The position numbers and the translations under genes were made by a program. This document shows, piece by piece, positions 1 to 8,689 of a stretch of DNA of 64,000 nucleotides; positions within the stretch are counted from its first letter, which is position 1; each line of letters begins with the position of its first letter. Source of the stretch: Streptomyces gilvus (GTDB lineage: Bacteria > Actinomycetota > Actinomycetes > Streptomycetales > Streptomycetaceae); the NCBI RefSeq assembly GCF_022513565.1, contig NZ_JAKWBE010000010.1, forward strand, positions 62,001 to 126,000, in the 5' to 3' direction. Under the pieces are notes generated by a model. It saw nothing but the letters and a program-made list of their open reading frames with translations. It did no database searches and had not been told where the DNA came from.

Positions 1-1181
1 TGCCCTTCACGAACTTGGTGTTGCCGGAGCCGCTCTGCCACGGGGACGTGACGCCCTGAAGGTGGCCCGAGTTCACCACGACGTAGGTCGAGTAGTCGGC
101 ACGCACGCCGTACTGGGTGCTCGCCGCTCCCGCACCGTCGTCGTCCTTGCCCGTGAGGACGACCAGGCCGTCGGCGATGACCTTGCACTGGGAACTCGCC
201 ACCCCCAGCCCCGCGTACCCGCCGCCACCGGCCCCGGCGTTCTTGCCGTCTCGGGTGAGTTGTACGGCGGACAGCAGGAGGACGCCGGTGGTGTCCGTGG
301 CGTGGACGTACATGCCGTTCCAGCCGTTCCGGTGGGTGGAGCAGGCGACCATCTTGATCACTCCGGGCACGGACTCGATGTCGAACCCGTGCTTCGCGGA
401 CCATGCCGCGCGGCAGCTGGTGAAGGAGGAGTTGCCCGCGCCCGACATCCACCAGCCGCAGCCTCCGACCCCCAGGACGTACACGTCGTGGAAGACGGAG
501 TCGGTGGAGTTGTTCAGCACGATGCCGTGTGAGCCGGTCCGCAGGACGGAGACGCGGTCGTAGTGCAGGCAGAACGGCGCCTGGGGGCCGCCCGTGGCGT
601 CGAAGTTGTACCAGGTGTTGATCCCGATGCCGGTGACCGCACGGACGTGGTCGTCGCGCAGTTGCAGGGGCTGGATCTGCCCCGTGGCACGGATGCCGTC
701 GATCTCCGCCCCGCCGCGCGGCAGGTCGGAGCCGTCGATGGACAGCGAGAAGACGCGCTGCGCGTTGGCCTGGATCGAGTATCCCCCCAACTGCTGGTCC
801 AGGATCTCGACGACGGCGTGCCCCGTGAATGGGCAGGGGGCGGAGGCCGGTCACCGGGTTCTGGGCGCCCGGCTGGGACTCACCGCCGGCGTGCGAACCC
901 TGGAGGGTCACATACGGGCCGATGCGCAGCGGAGCGCTCGTGCGGTACACCCCGGCGGGGAGCACGGTGACATTGCCAGGCCGGCAGGCGTCCAGTGCCG
1001 CCTGGATCGCCGCGGTGTCGTCGGTGGTGCCGTCGCCCTTGGCGCCGTGGTCCTTGACGTTCACCCATCCCGCGTCCGCCGCTACGGCGGTGGCGTCACC
1101 CGCGGAGACCGCCGTGGCGGACACGGCGACGCCGCCCACCGCGAGGGCCGATCTGAGGACGGAGCGTCGTGAACCGGTCAT
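1..1181 (-). pseudogene. secreted right-handed beta-helix protein (pectate-lyase-3 type), frameshifted, 3' end outside window
   Basis: Read from the ATG at 1181 leftward. The product begins with a Tat/Sec-like signal (SRR, then SVLRSALAVGGVAVSATAVSA), followed by a VNVKDHGAKGDGTTDDTAAI segment that is the hallmark of pectate-lyase superfamily (PF12708-type) parallel beta-helix proteins. This frame holds to about residue 110 (VTGLRPLP). The homologous-looking continuation (FTGHAVVEILDQQLGGYS, then GINTWYNFDATGG) is in a different frame. The switch must lie between about 853 and 825, equivalent to one extra base or two lost. Expected role: extracellular polysaccharide binding or cleavage. Either a real pseudogene or a sequencing error. 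The gene is divergent from the glycan cluster at 1460. Confidence 0.7.
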
Positions 1182-1459
1182 GTGGTGCCCCGCGGGTCGT
1201 CGGAGATCGTCGATCAGCGCGTCCCATCAGAGGGCAGAACGGTATGCCCGGGGCACTGGATGTGAAACCTGTTAGCTATCCCTCATTTCGCAGAAGATAA
1301 CGGACATAGAGTCGCTTACTCCCCGTAAGTTTCCAGCTAACCCTTACGCCTTCCATATAACTCGGATAATGTTTCGCAACTCGGCCATAGGTTCGACTGG
1401 GGGTGGCCGAAACACGGTGGGGGTCAACGGGCCGGTAGGGGCCCATTGGTGGTTTTTTC
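1182..1459. promoter_or_regulatory. divergent intergenic region with an inverted repeat
   Basis: This 278-bp region is less GC-rich than its surroundings and separates two divergent genes, so promoters for both are expected here. An imperfect dyad, CGTAAG at 1324-1329 and CTTACG at 1343-1348, is visible. It could be an operator or a leader hairpin for the gene at 1460. No convincing ORF was seen. Confidence 0.35.
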
Positions 1460-3073
1460 ATGAGTTCAGTTGGCCCGGTACGGGCCGGGAGGCGTCGTGT
1501 CGCGCGTCAGAACGGTGGGCGAAGGAAAGCCGGGCGAGGGGTCGAAGCCCCGTTGGGCCTGCTGCCGCTGCCGCCCACGGACAGGGAGAAGTACGCGTAC
1601 ACCCGCCGGAACCTGTGGATCCTGACGATCAGTTCGCTGATCAGCTTCTGCTGTCTGGTGGTGAGCCAGTTCAAGCTGGCGCAGTCCACGCCGGTGCTGT
1701 GGATCTACACGCCGCTGTTGGTCTTCACCGTGCTCTACTACCTGGTCTCGCTTCGGGTGAACGGTTTCACCAGAGACTTCGACATCGAGCATCACAAGCG
1801 GCTCGTGCATGACTGGCGACCCGAGGTCTACCCCACGGTCGACGTGTTCCTGCCGGTGTGCGGCGAGCCCATCGAGGTACTGCACAACACCTGGCGGCAC
1901 GTCCGGCAGATGGCCGACCACTACCCCGGCGTCTGCGTCCCGTTCGTCCTGGACGACGGCGCCGACCCTCAGCTGGAGGCGATGGCCCGCGACTTCGGGT
2001 TCCGCTACGGCACCCGGGAGAACCGCGGCTGGTTCAAGAAGGCCGGCAACCTGCACTTCGGGTTCGGGCAGTCCGACGGTCAGTACATCCTGATCCTGGA
2101 CGCCGACTTCACCCCGCGCGCCGACCTTCTGGAAGAACTGCTGCCGTACATGGAGGCCGACCCGAAGGTCGGCATCGTGCAGTCCCCGCAGTACTTCCGG
2201 GTGCTGGACTCGCAGAACTGGATCGAGCGCGGCGCGGGCGCCGTGCAGGAGCTGTTCTACCGGTCGGTGCAGGTCTCCCGGCAGGGCAGTGACGGAGCGA
2301 TCTGCGTCGGCTCCTGCGCCGTGTACCGGCGGGCCGCGCTGGAGACCAACGGCGGTACCACCCTGATCGAGCACTCCGAGGACGTGCACACCGGTTTCGA
2401 CTTGCGCGGCCTCGGCTGGGACCTGCGTTATGTGCCCGTCGCCGTCTCCACGGGGGTGTGCCCGGACACCGCCGGCGCCTTCTTCAACCAGCAGTACCGC
2501 TGGTGTTCCGGCTCGATGAGCCTGCTCGGCAGCAGGAAGTTCTGGGAGCGCAAGATCAGGCTCTCCAGCCGCCTGTGCTACATGTCCGGGTTCTTCTACT
2601 ACATCCACACGGCGCTCTTCACCTTCGCCGCACCGGTCATCCCGATCGTGCTGCTGCTGATGATGCCGGACAAGCTGAGGGTCGAGAACCTGCTCCTGGT
2701 AGTGCCCAGCATCGTCTACACCACGATCGTCTTCCCCATGTGGCACAAGGCGCCCTACCGCCTGGAGGCCTGGGCCGCCCGCATGATGTACGGCTGGGCG
2801 CACGTCTTCGCCATCTGGGACATCCTGCGCAAGAACCGCATGGGCTGGCAGCCCACCGGCTCCTCCGGCGCCAAGAAGAACAAGACCCGCCGCTTCTGGA
2901 TCGGCATGTGGGTCTGGAGCGGCGGCACCGCGCTGGTCTGGGTCGTGGCGGCGGTCTACCGGACCTTCACCATGGAGGCCCCGAACTTCGCCCTGGTCCT
3001 GTCCTCCGGACTCTTCTACGCCCTCGTCGTGGGCCGCGTGCTGGTCCAGCCGCGGGAGAAGGCGGCTATCTGA
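1460..3073 (+). CDS. cellulose-synthase-like family 2 glycosyltransferase
   Basis: A 537-aa integral membrane processive GT2. Two N-terminal membrane segments (about residues 50-100) are followed by a cytosolic GT-A domain with DDGAD, the metal-binding ILDADF and the processivity signature QQYRW, then C-terminal membrane helices (about 370-530). This layout is that of BcsA/CslA-like synthases, which polymerise a beta-linked glycan and pass it through the membrane. No PilZ domain is present. The ATG has no good Shine-Dalgarno sequence, so the start could be further downstream. One base separates it from the lipoprotein gene that follows, so the six genes to 8602 probably form one transcription unit. 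The sugar polymerised cannot be read from sequence. Confidence 0.85.
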   Translation: MSSVGPVRAGRRRVARQNGGRRKAGRGVEAPLGLLPLPPTDREKYAYTRRNLWILTISSLISFCCLVVSQFKLAQSTPVLWIYTPLLVFTVLYYLVSLRVNGFTRDFDIEHHKRLVHDWRPEVYPTVDVFLPVCGEPIEVLHNTWRHVRQMADHYPGVCVPFVLDDGADPQLEAMARDFGFRYGTRENRGWFKKAGNLHFGFGQSDGQYILILDADFTPRADLLEELLPYMEADPKVGIVQSPQYFRVLDSQNWIERGAGAVQELFYRSVQVSRQGSDGAICVGSCAVYRRAALETNGGTTLIEHSEDVHTGFDLRGLGWDLRYVPVAVSTGVCPDTAGAFFNQQYRWCSGSMSLLGSRKFWERKIRLSSRLCYMSGFFYYIHTALFTFAAPVIPIVLLLMMPDKLRVENLLLVVPSIVYTTIVFPMWHKAPYRLEAWAARMMYGWAHVFAIWDILRKNRMGWQPTGSSGAKKNKTRRFWIGMWVWSGGTALVWVVAAVYRTFTMEAPNFALVLSSGLFYALVVGRVLVQPREKAAI

Positions 3074-3074
3074 C

Positions 3075-4085
3075 ATGCGATTGCCCACCGGCACACGCAC
3101 CGCGGTCGCCGCTGCGCTGATCAGCGTCCTCACCCTCGGCGGCTGCTCCGTGCTCGACGACTCGAATCGCACCTCACCCGCCGGACGGGCGCAGGGCGCG
3201 GATCCGTCGCAGAGCGCGGACAGCGACGTCCCGTACGACGTCGTCCCGCTGCTCAAGCCAGCGAAGAAGTACTACGGAGCCGCCGTCGAGGGCGCGCCCA
3301 CCTCCATGAAGGGCGTCGACGCGTACACGGGGATGACCGGCAAACAGCCGAACCTCATCGAGTACTACGCGGCCTGGGGCGACGGCTTCGACGCCAGCGG
3401 TGTCCGCAACGCCTGGAAGAAGGGCGCCATGACGCTGATGTCCTGGGAGCCCTTCGACAGCACCCTCGCCGACATCGCGGCCGGCAAGTCGGACGCGTAC
3501 CTCAAGAAGTACGCGACCGCGGTCCGCAAGCTGAACCTGCCCGTCGTGATCGACTTCGCCGACGAGTTCAACGGCAACTGGGAGAAGTGGGGTACGAAGT
3601 ACGTCACTCCCAAGGAGTACGTGGCCGCGTGGCGGCACATCCACGACGCGTTCATCGACGCCGGTGCCACGAACGTGATCTGGGCCTGGACGCCCAACAT
3701 CATCAACCCGGTCAAGAGCGTGCGGCTGAAGCCGTACTACCCGGGGGACGCCTACGTCGACTGGGTCGGCCTCGTCGGCTACTGGACGCTCGGTCAGGAC
3801 AACGCCTTCAACAGCGTCTTCGGTCCGACCATCGACGAGATCCGTGCCTTCACCAAGAGGCCCATGCTCCTGGCCGAGACAGCGGCGATGCCGGGTGAGC
3901 GACGGCGGGCCGACATCCGCAACCTGTTCGCGGGTGTGGAGGCCGACGACAACATGCTCGGCTTCATCTGGTTCAACCACAAGAAGCGTGCCGACTGGCG
4001 GTTGGAGGCGAGCCCGCTGGCGCTGAAGGAGTTCAAGCGACTGGCTGCCGACGACCGTTTCGGCTTCGACGTACGGAAGCCGTGA
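3075..4085 (+). CDS. GH26-like (endo-beta-mannanase family) lipoprotein
   Basis: 336 aa with a lipoprotein signal: a basic start, a hydrophobic stretch and LGGC lipobox near residue 24. The mature part matches GH26 layout. The segment DEFNGNW (about residue 162) corresponds to the family HExNG.W acid/base motif with the preceding His replaced. LLAETAAMPG supplies the nucleophile-region Glu, and a WFNHKK segment follows. A surface glycosidase placed immediately after a membrane synthase recalls bcsZ-type hydrolases in cellulose operons, which trim or edit the nascent polymer. That role is inferred from context. The stop overlaps the next start. Confidence 0.75.
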   Translation: MRLPTGTRTAVAAALISVLTLGGCSVLDDSNRTSPAGRAQGADPSQSADSDVPYDVVPLLKPAKKYYGAAVEGAPTSMKGVDAYTGMTGKQPNLIEYYAAWGDGFDASGVRNAWKKGAMTLMSWEPFDSTLADIAAGKSDAYLKKYATAVRKLNLPVVIDFADEFNGNWEKWGTKYVTPKEYVAAWRHIHDAFIDAGATNVIWAWTPNIINPVKSVRLKPYYPGDAYVDWVGLVGYWTLGQDNAFNSVFGPTIDEIRAFTKRPMLLAETAAMPGERRRADIRNLFAGVEADDNMLGFIWFNHKKRADWRLEASPLALKEFKRLAADDRFGFDVRKP

Positions 4086-5929
4086 TGACCTCCCGACACG
4101 ATCACCACACCCCGCAGCCCTACGATCCCTACGCCGAGGACGACGCCGGCGGCTGGTTCAACTCCAATGGCTGGGTACAGCCGCAGCAGCAGGACCAGTA
4201 CCAGCAGCAGGACCAGTACCAGCAGCACGGGTACGGGTACGACGGTCGGCACCCCTACCAGGGGCAGCAGCAGACCGGGCAGCCGTTCGCCTCCGGCATC
4301 CCGGAGCAGCCGCAGACGGGTTACGACGACCAGCCGACGTACGCCCTGCGTACGGTCACGTACCAGCAGGTGCCCGAGGACGAGCCCGGGTACCACATCC
4401 CCGAGTCCCCGGACGCGGGCTGGGACGACGCCCCGAGCAAGCGGCGGGCATGGGTCAGCCGCGGTGTCCTGGCGGTCGTCCTGCTCATCCAGGCCGTGCT
4501 GTCGCTGCGGCTGTCCAACACGGCGTTCCAGGACGAGGCCCTCTACCTCGCCGCGGGCCACAACATCATCGACCACTGGGCGAGCGGCACCCCGTTGCAC
4601 AGCGGGTACGAGTCGTACTTCTCCGGATCGCCGATGCTGTACCCGGTCGTCGCGGCCGTCGTCGACGGGTACTTCGGGCTGTCAGGGGCCCGGTTGCTGA
4701 GCCTGGTGTGCATGCTCGGTGCGACCGCGCTGCTGTACTCCTTCAGCCGGCGCATGTTCAACGAGCGGGTCGCCCTGGTCGCCGCGGCGCTTTTCGCGGT
4801 CACCCAGCCGACCATCGTGCTCGGCTGGTTCGCCACCTACGACGCCCCGGCGATCTTCCTGCTGGCCCTCAGCGCCTGGATCGTCGTCCGCACCAACAAG
4901 GCGCCTGTGATCGTCGTGCTGCTCGCGGCGCCGGTGATGGTGCTGGCGGTCGCGGTGAAGTACGCGTCCGCGCTGTACGTGCCGACGCTCATCGTGCTGG
5001 CCGCGCTCACAGCCTGGCACCACAAGGGCTGGCGGTGTGTGCTGCGGGCGCTTCTGCTCGGCCTCGGAACAGCCGCGCTGGTCGGCGTCGGCCTGATGTA
5101 CACCAACGTGCTCGCCGGTGTGAAGTCGACGACCACCAACCGCGCCCACGGCACCGACACCGCCATGGCCCTGGCGGAGAAGTCCGTGGAATGGGGTGGC
5201 CTGATGTTCGCCGCCGCCGTCGCGGGTGCGGTGGCCTACACGCTGCGTGGCCGGATGAACGAGTCGCCGCGCTCCCACGGGCTGGCCGGTCCCGGCTGGC
5301 GCTGGCGTGCACTGACGGGCCTGGTGCTGGCCGGTACCGCCCTGCTGGCCCCCGCGTACCAGATCCACCTCAGCACGTCGGTCTCGCTCTACAAGCACCT
5401 GGACTTCGGTCTGCTCTTCGCCGCCCCGATGGCCGGTGTCGGTGTGATCCGGCTGGTCGGCAAGCACTTTCGCTATCCACAGCTGGGCATCCTGCTCTGG
5501 GTCACCGCACTGTGCCTCGGCGTCTCGCAGTCGGAGTGGCGCTTCGGTCTGTGGCCGGACTCCACTCCCCTCGTGAAGTCGATCGAGCCGTACATGAAGC
5601 CCAAGGGCAAGTACCTCGCTGCCACCTACGAGGTGCCTGTCTACTACCTGCGGGCCAAGACTGAGCAGGACCAGTGGACGTCGACCTATGGCATCGGCTA
5701 CTCGGACAAGAACGGCAAGATCCACCACGGTCAGGAGGGGTACCGGCTCGCCATCCAGGCCGGCTACTTCGACCTCGTCGTCCTGGACGGCATCGCGACG
5801 CCGGACATCGACAAGTACATCGAGCAGCAGGTGACCAAGAACGGGAACTACCGCTTGGTCGGCAAGATCCCGTACCGGCTCAGCGGGGGTGGTACCGGCT
5901 CGTACCAGATCTGGGCGAAGACGTCCTGA
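4085..5929 (+). CDS. membrane glycosyltransferase, GT39/ArnT-like (GT-C fold)
   Basis: About 614 aa. A cytosolic N-terminal region of about 120 residues is rich in Gln, Tyr and Pro with QQQDQYQQ repeats. Roughly ten membrane segments follow, and a soluble C-terminal part ends the protein. FQDEALYLAAG near residue 155 resembles the exoplasmic D/E-containing first loop of GT-C transferases that use lipid-linked sugars (PMT/ArnT families). It likely transfers a sugar from polyprenyl phosphate on the outer face. The polyprenyl-phosphate-sugar synthase at 7323 would supply its donor. A GTG at 4082 in the same frame is an alternative start. The ATG overlaps the upstream TGA by one base, implying coupled translation. 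Confidence 0.7.
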   Translation: MTSRHDHHTPQPYDPYAEDDAGGWFNSNGWVQPQQQDQYQQQDQYQQHGYGYDGRHPYQGQQQTGQPFASGIPEQPQTGYDDQPTYALRTVTYQQVPEDEPGYHIPESPDAGWDDAPSKRRAWVSRGVLAVVLLIQAVLSLRLSNTAFQDEALYLAAGHNIIDHWASGTPLHSGYESYFSGSPMLYPVVAAVVDGYFGLSGARLLSLVCMLGATALLYSFSRRMFNERVALVAAALFAVTQPTIVLGWFATYDAPAIFLLALSAWIVVRTNKAPVIVVLLAAPVMVLAVAVKYASALYVPTLIVLAALTAWHHKGWRCVLRALLLGLGTAALVGVGLMYTNVLAGVKSTTTNRAHGTDTAMALAEKSVEWGGLMFAAAVAGAVAYTLRGRMNESPRSHGLAGPGWRWRALTGLVLAGTALLAPAYQIHLSTSVSLYKHLDFGLLFAAPMAGVGVIRLVGKHFRYPQLGILLWVTALCLGVSQSEWRFGLWPDSTPLVKSIEPYMKPKGKYLAATYEVPVYYLRAKTEQDQWTSTYGIGYSDKNGKIHHGQEGYRLAIQAGYFDLVVLDGIATPDIDKYIEQQVTKNGNYRLVGKIPYRLSGGGTGSYQIWAKTS

Positions 5930-5984
5930 GCCGGTCGGCCACCCCTGTTCTTCCTTGCTCATGTCTTCACGAAAGGCCGTACCC

Positions 5985-7304
5985 ATGCGGCTCACAGTCA
6001 TCGGCACCGGCTATCTCGGTGCCACCCACGCCGCCTGCATGGCGGAACTCGGCCACGAGGTGCTCGGGGTCGACGTGGACCCCGACAAGGTCGCCGCGCT
6101 GCAGGCGGGGCGGGTGCCGTTCCACGAGCCCGGGCTGCCGGAGCTGATCGCGAAGCACACCGCGAGCGGACGGCTGCGGTTCACCACCGACTACGCGGCG
6201 GCCGGGGCCTTCGGCGAGGTGCACTTCGTGTGCGTCGGCACTCCCCAGCGCTCGGGTTCCGAGGGCGCCGACCTGACGTACGTCGACGCGGCCTTCGCGG
6301 CCATCGCCGAGCACGCGGCCGAGGGGGCGCTGCTGGTCGGCAAGTCGACCGTGCCGGTGGGGACGGCGGAGCGGCTGGCGGGGCTGCACGAGCGTGCCGA
6401 GGTCGCGTGGAACCCTGAGTTCCTGCGCGAGGGCTTCGCCGTCGAGGACACGCTGCGGCCGGACCGGCTGGTGTTCGGGGTGCGGTCTTCGCACGCGGAA
6501 ACGATCCTTCGTGCCGTGTACGCCCCCGTCCTCGACGCGGGTACCCCGCTGGTCACGGCCGACTTCCCGACCGCCGAGCTGGTCAAGACGGCCGCGAACG
6601 CGTTCCTCGCCACCAAGATCTCCTTCATCAACGCGATGGCCGAGGTCTGCGAGGCCGCGGGCGGCGACGTCGGCGTCCTCGCCGAGGCGATCGGCCACGA
6701 CGACCGGATCGGCCGGAAGTTCCTGCGCGCCGGCATCGGCTTCGGCGGCGGCTGCCTGCCCAAGGACATCCGGGCCTTCGCGCACCGCGCCGGGGAACTG
6801 GGGGTCTCGCTGGACTTCCTGCGGGAGGTCGACGCGATCAACATGCGCCGCCGCGACAAGGTCGTCGACGTGGCGCGCGAACTGTGCGGGGGTTCGGTCC
6901 TGGGGGCCCGGATCGCCGTGCTCGGAGCGGCCTTCAAGCCCGACTCCGACGACATCCGCGACTCGCCCGCGCTGAACGTGGCCGCCCGGCTGCGTCTCGA
7001 CGGCGGCGATGTCACCGTCTACGACCCCGAGGCGCTGGACAACGCCCGCAAGGCGTTCCCGCTCCTCGGTTACGCGCTGTCGGCCGAGGAGGCCCTGCGG
7101 GGAGCGGACCTCGTGCTGCATCTGACCGAGTGGCCGCAGTTCCGGGAGATCGACCCGGAGCATGCCGCCGGGCTCGTGTCCCGGCCGCTGATCGTGGACG
7201 GCAGGGGGGTGCTCGACGCGGACCGCTGGACCGCGGCGGGCTGGCACTTCCGGGCGCTGGGCAGACCCGCGCCCACTGGGGAGAGGCCCCTTCGGGGCCT
7301 CTAG
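5985..7304 (+). CDS. UDP-glucose 6-dehydrogenase
   Basis: 439 aa. It oxidises UDP-glucose to UDP-glucuronate with two NAD+. Visible features are the N-terminal Rossmann motif GTGYLGATHA, KSTVPVGTAE, NPEFLREGFAVED, and the catalytic-cysteine segment GFGGGCLPKDIRAF (Cys about residue 256), followed by a UDP-binding C-terminal domain. The length fits the family. The ATG at 5985 is preceded by a GAAAGG ribosome-binding site. In this operon it would provide glucuronate for the polymer or for a decorating residue. The last codons form a strong hairpin (see 7282-7302). Confidence 0.93.
   Translation: MRLTVIGTGYLGATHAACMAELGHEVLGVDVDPDKVAALQAGRVPFHEPGLPELIAKHTASGRLRFTTDYAAAGAFGEVHFVCVGTPQRSGSEGADLTYVDAAFAAIAEHAAEGALLVGKSTVPVGTAERLAGLHERAEVAWNPEFLREGFAVEDTLRPDRLVFGVRSSHAETILRAVYAPVLDAGTPLVTADFPTAELVKTAANAFLATKISFINAMAEVCEAAGGDVGVLAEAIGHDDRIGRKFLRAGIGFGGGCLPKDIRAFAHRAGELGVSLDFLREVDAINMRRRDKVVDVARELCGGSVLGARIAVLGAAFKPDSDDIRDSPALNVAARLRLDGGDVTVYDPEALDNARKAFPLLGYALSAEEALRGADLVLHLTEWPQFREIDPEHAAGLVSRPLIVDGRGVLDADRWTAAGWHFRALGRPAPTGERPLRGL
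7282..7302 (+). terminator. GC-rich hairpin in the last codons of the UDP-glucose dehydrogenase gene
   Basis: AGAGGCCCC, loop TTC, GGGGCCTCT: a perfect 9-bp stem with a triloop, lying inside the coding end and just before the stop. No T-run follows. It may attenuate transcription or protect mRNA ends rather than fully terminate. Confidence 0.5.
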
Positions 7305-7322
7305 GGAGGGATGAGAACGGCC

Positions 7323-8084
7323 ATGACGAGCCTCGACAGATACCCGGGCGTGCGCGTCACCGTGGTGATGCCCACCTACAACGAAGCCGCGAACCTGCCG
7401 CGGATGGCCGAGCTGGTGCTCGGGCTGCGGATCGACGGGCTGCATCTGAAGATCGTCGACGACTCCAGCCCGGACGGCACCGGGCGGATCGCCGAGGAGC
7501 TGGCGGAGAAGTACAACTGGGACGGGCAGTACCGGATGAGCGTGCTGCACCGCACCGAGAAGGACGGGCTCGGGCGGGCCTACGTGGCGGGCATGAGCGC
7601 CGCGCTCGACGAGGGCGCCGAGTACGTCGTGCAGATGGACGCCGACGGCAGCCACCCGGTGGAAGCGGTCCCACGGATGCTCGGCACGGCCATCGCGTCC
7701 GGCGTCGGTCTGGTCGTCGGCAGCCGGTACGTCGAGGGCGGCTCGCTGGACGAGGAGTGGGGCAAGCACCGCGTGCTGCTGTCCCGGTTCGCCAACCGCT
7801 ACGCCCGGACCGTGCTCGGCACCAAGATCCGGGACATCACCGCCGGCTTCAACCTGTGGTCGGCCGCGACGCTGCGGGACATCGACCTCGCGACCCTGGA
7901 CAGCGCCGGCTACAGCTTCCAGGTGGAGCTCAAGTTCAAGGCCGTCCGGGCCGGGCACAGCGCCGTCGAGATCCCGATCCGCTTCGAGGAGCGCACCGAG
8001 GGCGTGTCCAAGATGAACCTGTCGACCCAGATCGAGTCGGCCGTGATGCCGGTGCGGCTGCGGCTGCGCAACCGGCGGGGCTGA
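7323..8084 (+). CDS. polyprenyl/dolichol-phosphate mannose synthase-like glycosyltransferase (GT2)
   Basis: About 253 aa, soluble or peripheral GT2. Motifs are VVMPTYNEA, IVDDSSPDGTG, the metal-binding QMDADGSHPVE, and the family signature GSRYVEGG with GFNLWS further on. It transfers a hexose from a nucleotide donor to polyprenyl phosphate. The GGGAGGG at 7304-7310 fits the ATG at 7323 better than the in-frame ATG at 7311. GtrA follows 8 bp downstream, a common partnership in which GtrA moves the lipid-linked sugar across the membrane. Confidence 0.85.
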   Translation: MTSLDRYPGVRVTVVMPTYNEAANLPRMAELVLGLRIDGLHLKIVDDSSPDGTGRIAEELAEKYNWDGQYRMSVLHRTEKDGLGRAYVAGMSAALDEGAEYVVQMDADGSHPVEAVPRMLGTAIASGVGLVVGSRYVEGGSLDEEWGKHRVLLSRFANRYARTVLGTKIRDITAGFNLWSAATLRDIDLATLDSAGYSFQVELKFKAVRAGHSAVEIPIRFEERTEGVSKMNLSTQIESAVMPVRLRLRNRRG

Positions 8085-8092
8085 GCGGCACC

Positions 8093-8602
8093 GTGAGCGG
8101 ACGGCATGCGCTTCCGACGCGGACGGGGAAGCTGTACGGCGAGATCGCGAAGTTCGGCCTGGTGGGAGCCTCGGGGTTCGTGGTGAACCTCGCCGTCTTC
8201 AACGCCATCAGGTCCTTCACGCAGTGGCAGACGGTCCGGGCGAGCGTCGCGGCGACCATTGTCGCGATCATGACCAACTATCTCGGCCTGCGGTACTTCA
8301 CCTACCGCGAGCGGACCCAGGAGGACCGCGGCAGCAAGCGGAGGGAGATGGGTCTCTTCCTCTTCTTCAGCGCGGTCGGCCTGGTCATCGAGAACGGGGT
8401 CCTCTACGCGGCCACCTACGGGCTGGGCTTCGACGGCACGATCGCCAACAACGTCAGCAAGTTCGTCGGCATCGGCATCGCGACCCTGTTCCGCTTCTGG
8501 TCCTACCGGACGTGGGTCTTCCGGACGGCCGCCCCGCCGGCCGACGACCCGGTGCCGGTCTACCCGGAACCCGTGCTGAGCGGGGCCTTGGAGCGGGGCT
8601 GA
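8093..8602 (+). CDS. GtrA family membrane protein
   Basis: 169 aa with four predicted membrane helices: FGLVGASGFVVNLAVFN, ASVAATIVAIMTNYLG, LFLFFSAVGLVIENGVLYAA and IGIATLFRFWSY. The family core FGLVG, N-rich second helix and RFWSYRTWVF end are present. GtrA proteins are proposed flippases or scaffolds for polyprenyl-phosphate sugars. The GTG start sits 8 bp after the preceding gene. A 25-residue acidic/proline tail follows the last helix. The 3' end seeds a tandem repeat (see 8598-8668). Confidence 0.85.
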   Translation: MSGRHALPTRTGKLYGEIAKFGLVGASGFVVNLAVFNAIRSFTQWQTVRASVAATIVAIMTNYLGLRYFTYRERTQEDRGSKRREMGLFLFFSAVGLVIENGVLYAATYGLGFDGTIANNVSKFVGIGIATLFRFWSYRTWVFRTAAPPADDPVPVYPEPVLSGALERG

Positions 8603-8668
8603 CCGGACGGGAGCTGACCGGACCGGAGCTGACCGGACCGCAGCCGGAGCGGAGCTGACCGGACCGGC
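8598..8668. repeat. stop-codon-spanning tandem repeat, about 15 bp
   Basis: GCTGACCGGAC starts at 8598, 8613, 8628 and 8654. The first copy includes the TGA stop of the GtrA gene (8600-8602). The array fills most of the space before the convergent gene ending at 8690. Confidence 0.75.
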
Positions 8669-8689
8669 GCGCCTCTGACGGCGGGCCGG

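Noticed and set aside
1276..1461. 61-codon minus-strand ORF before the GT2 gene
   Set aside because: Lies in the low-GC promoter region and has no protein-like features.
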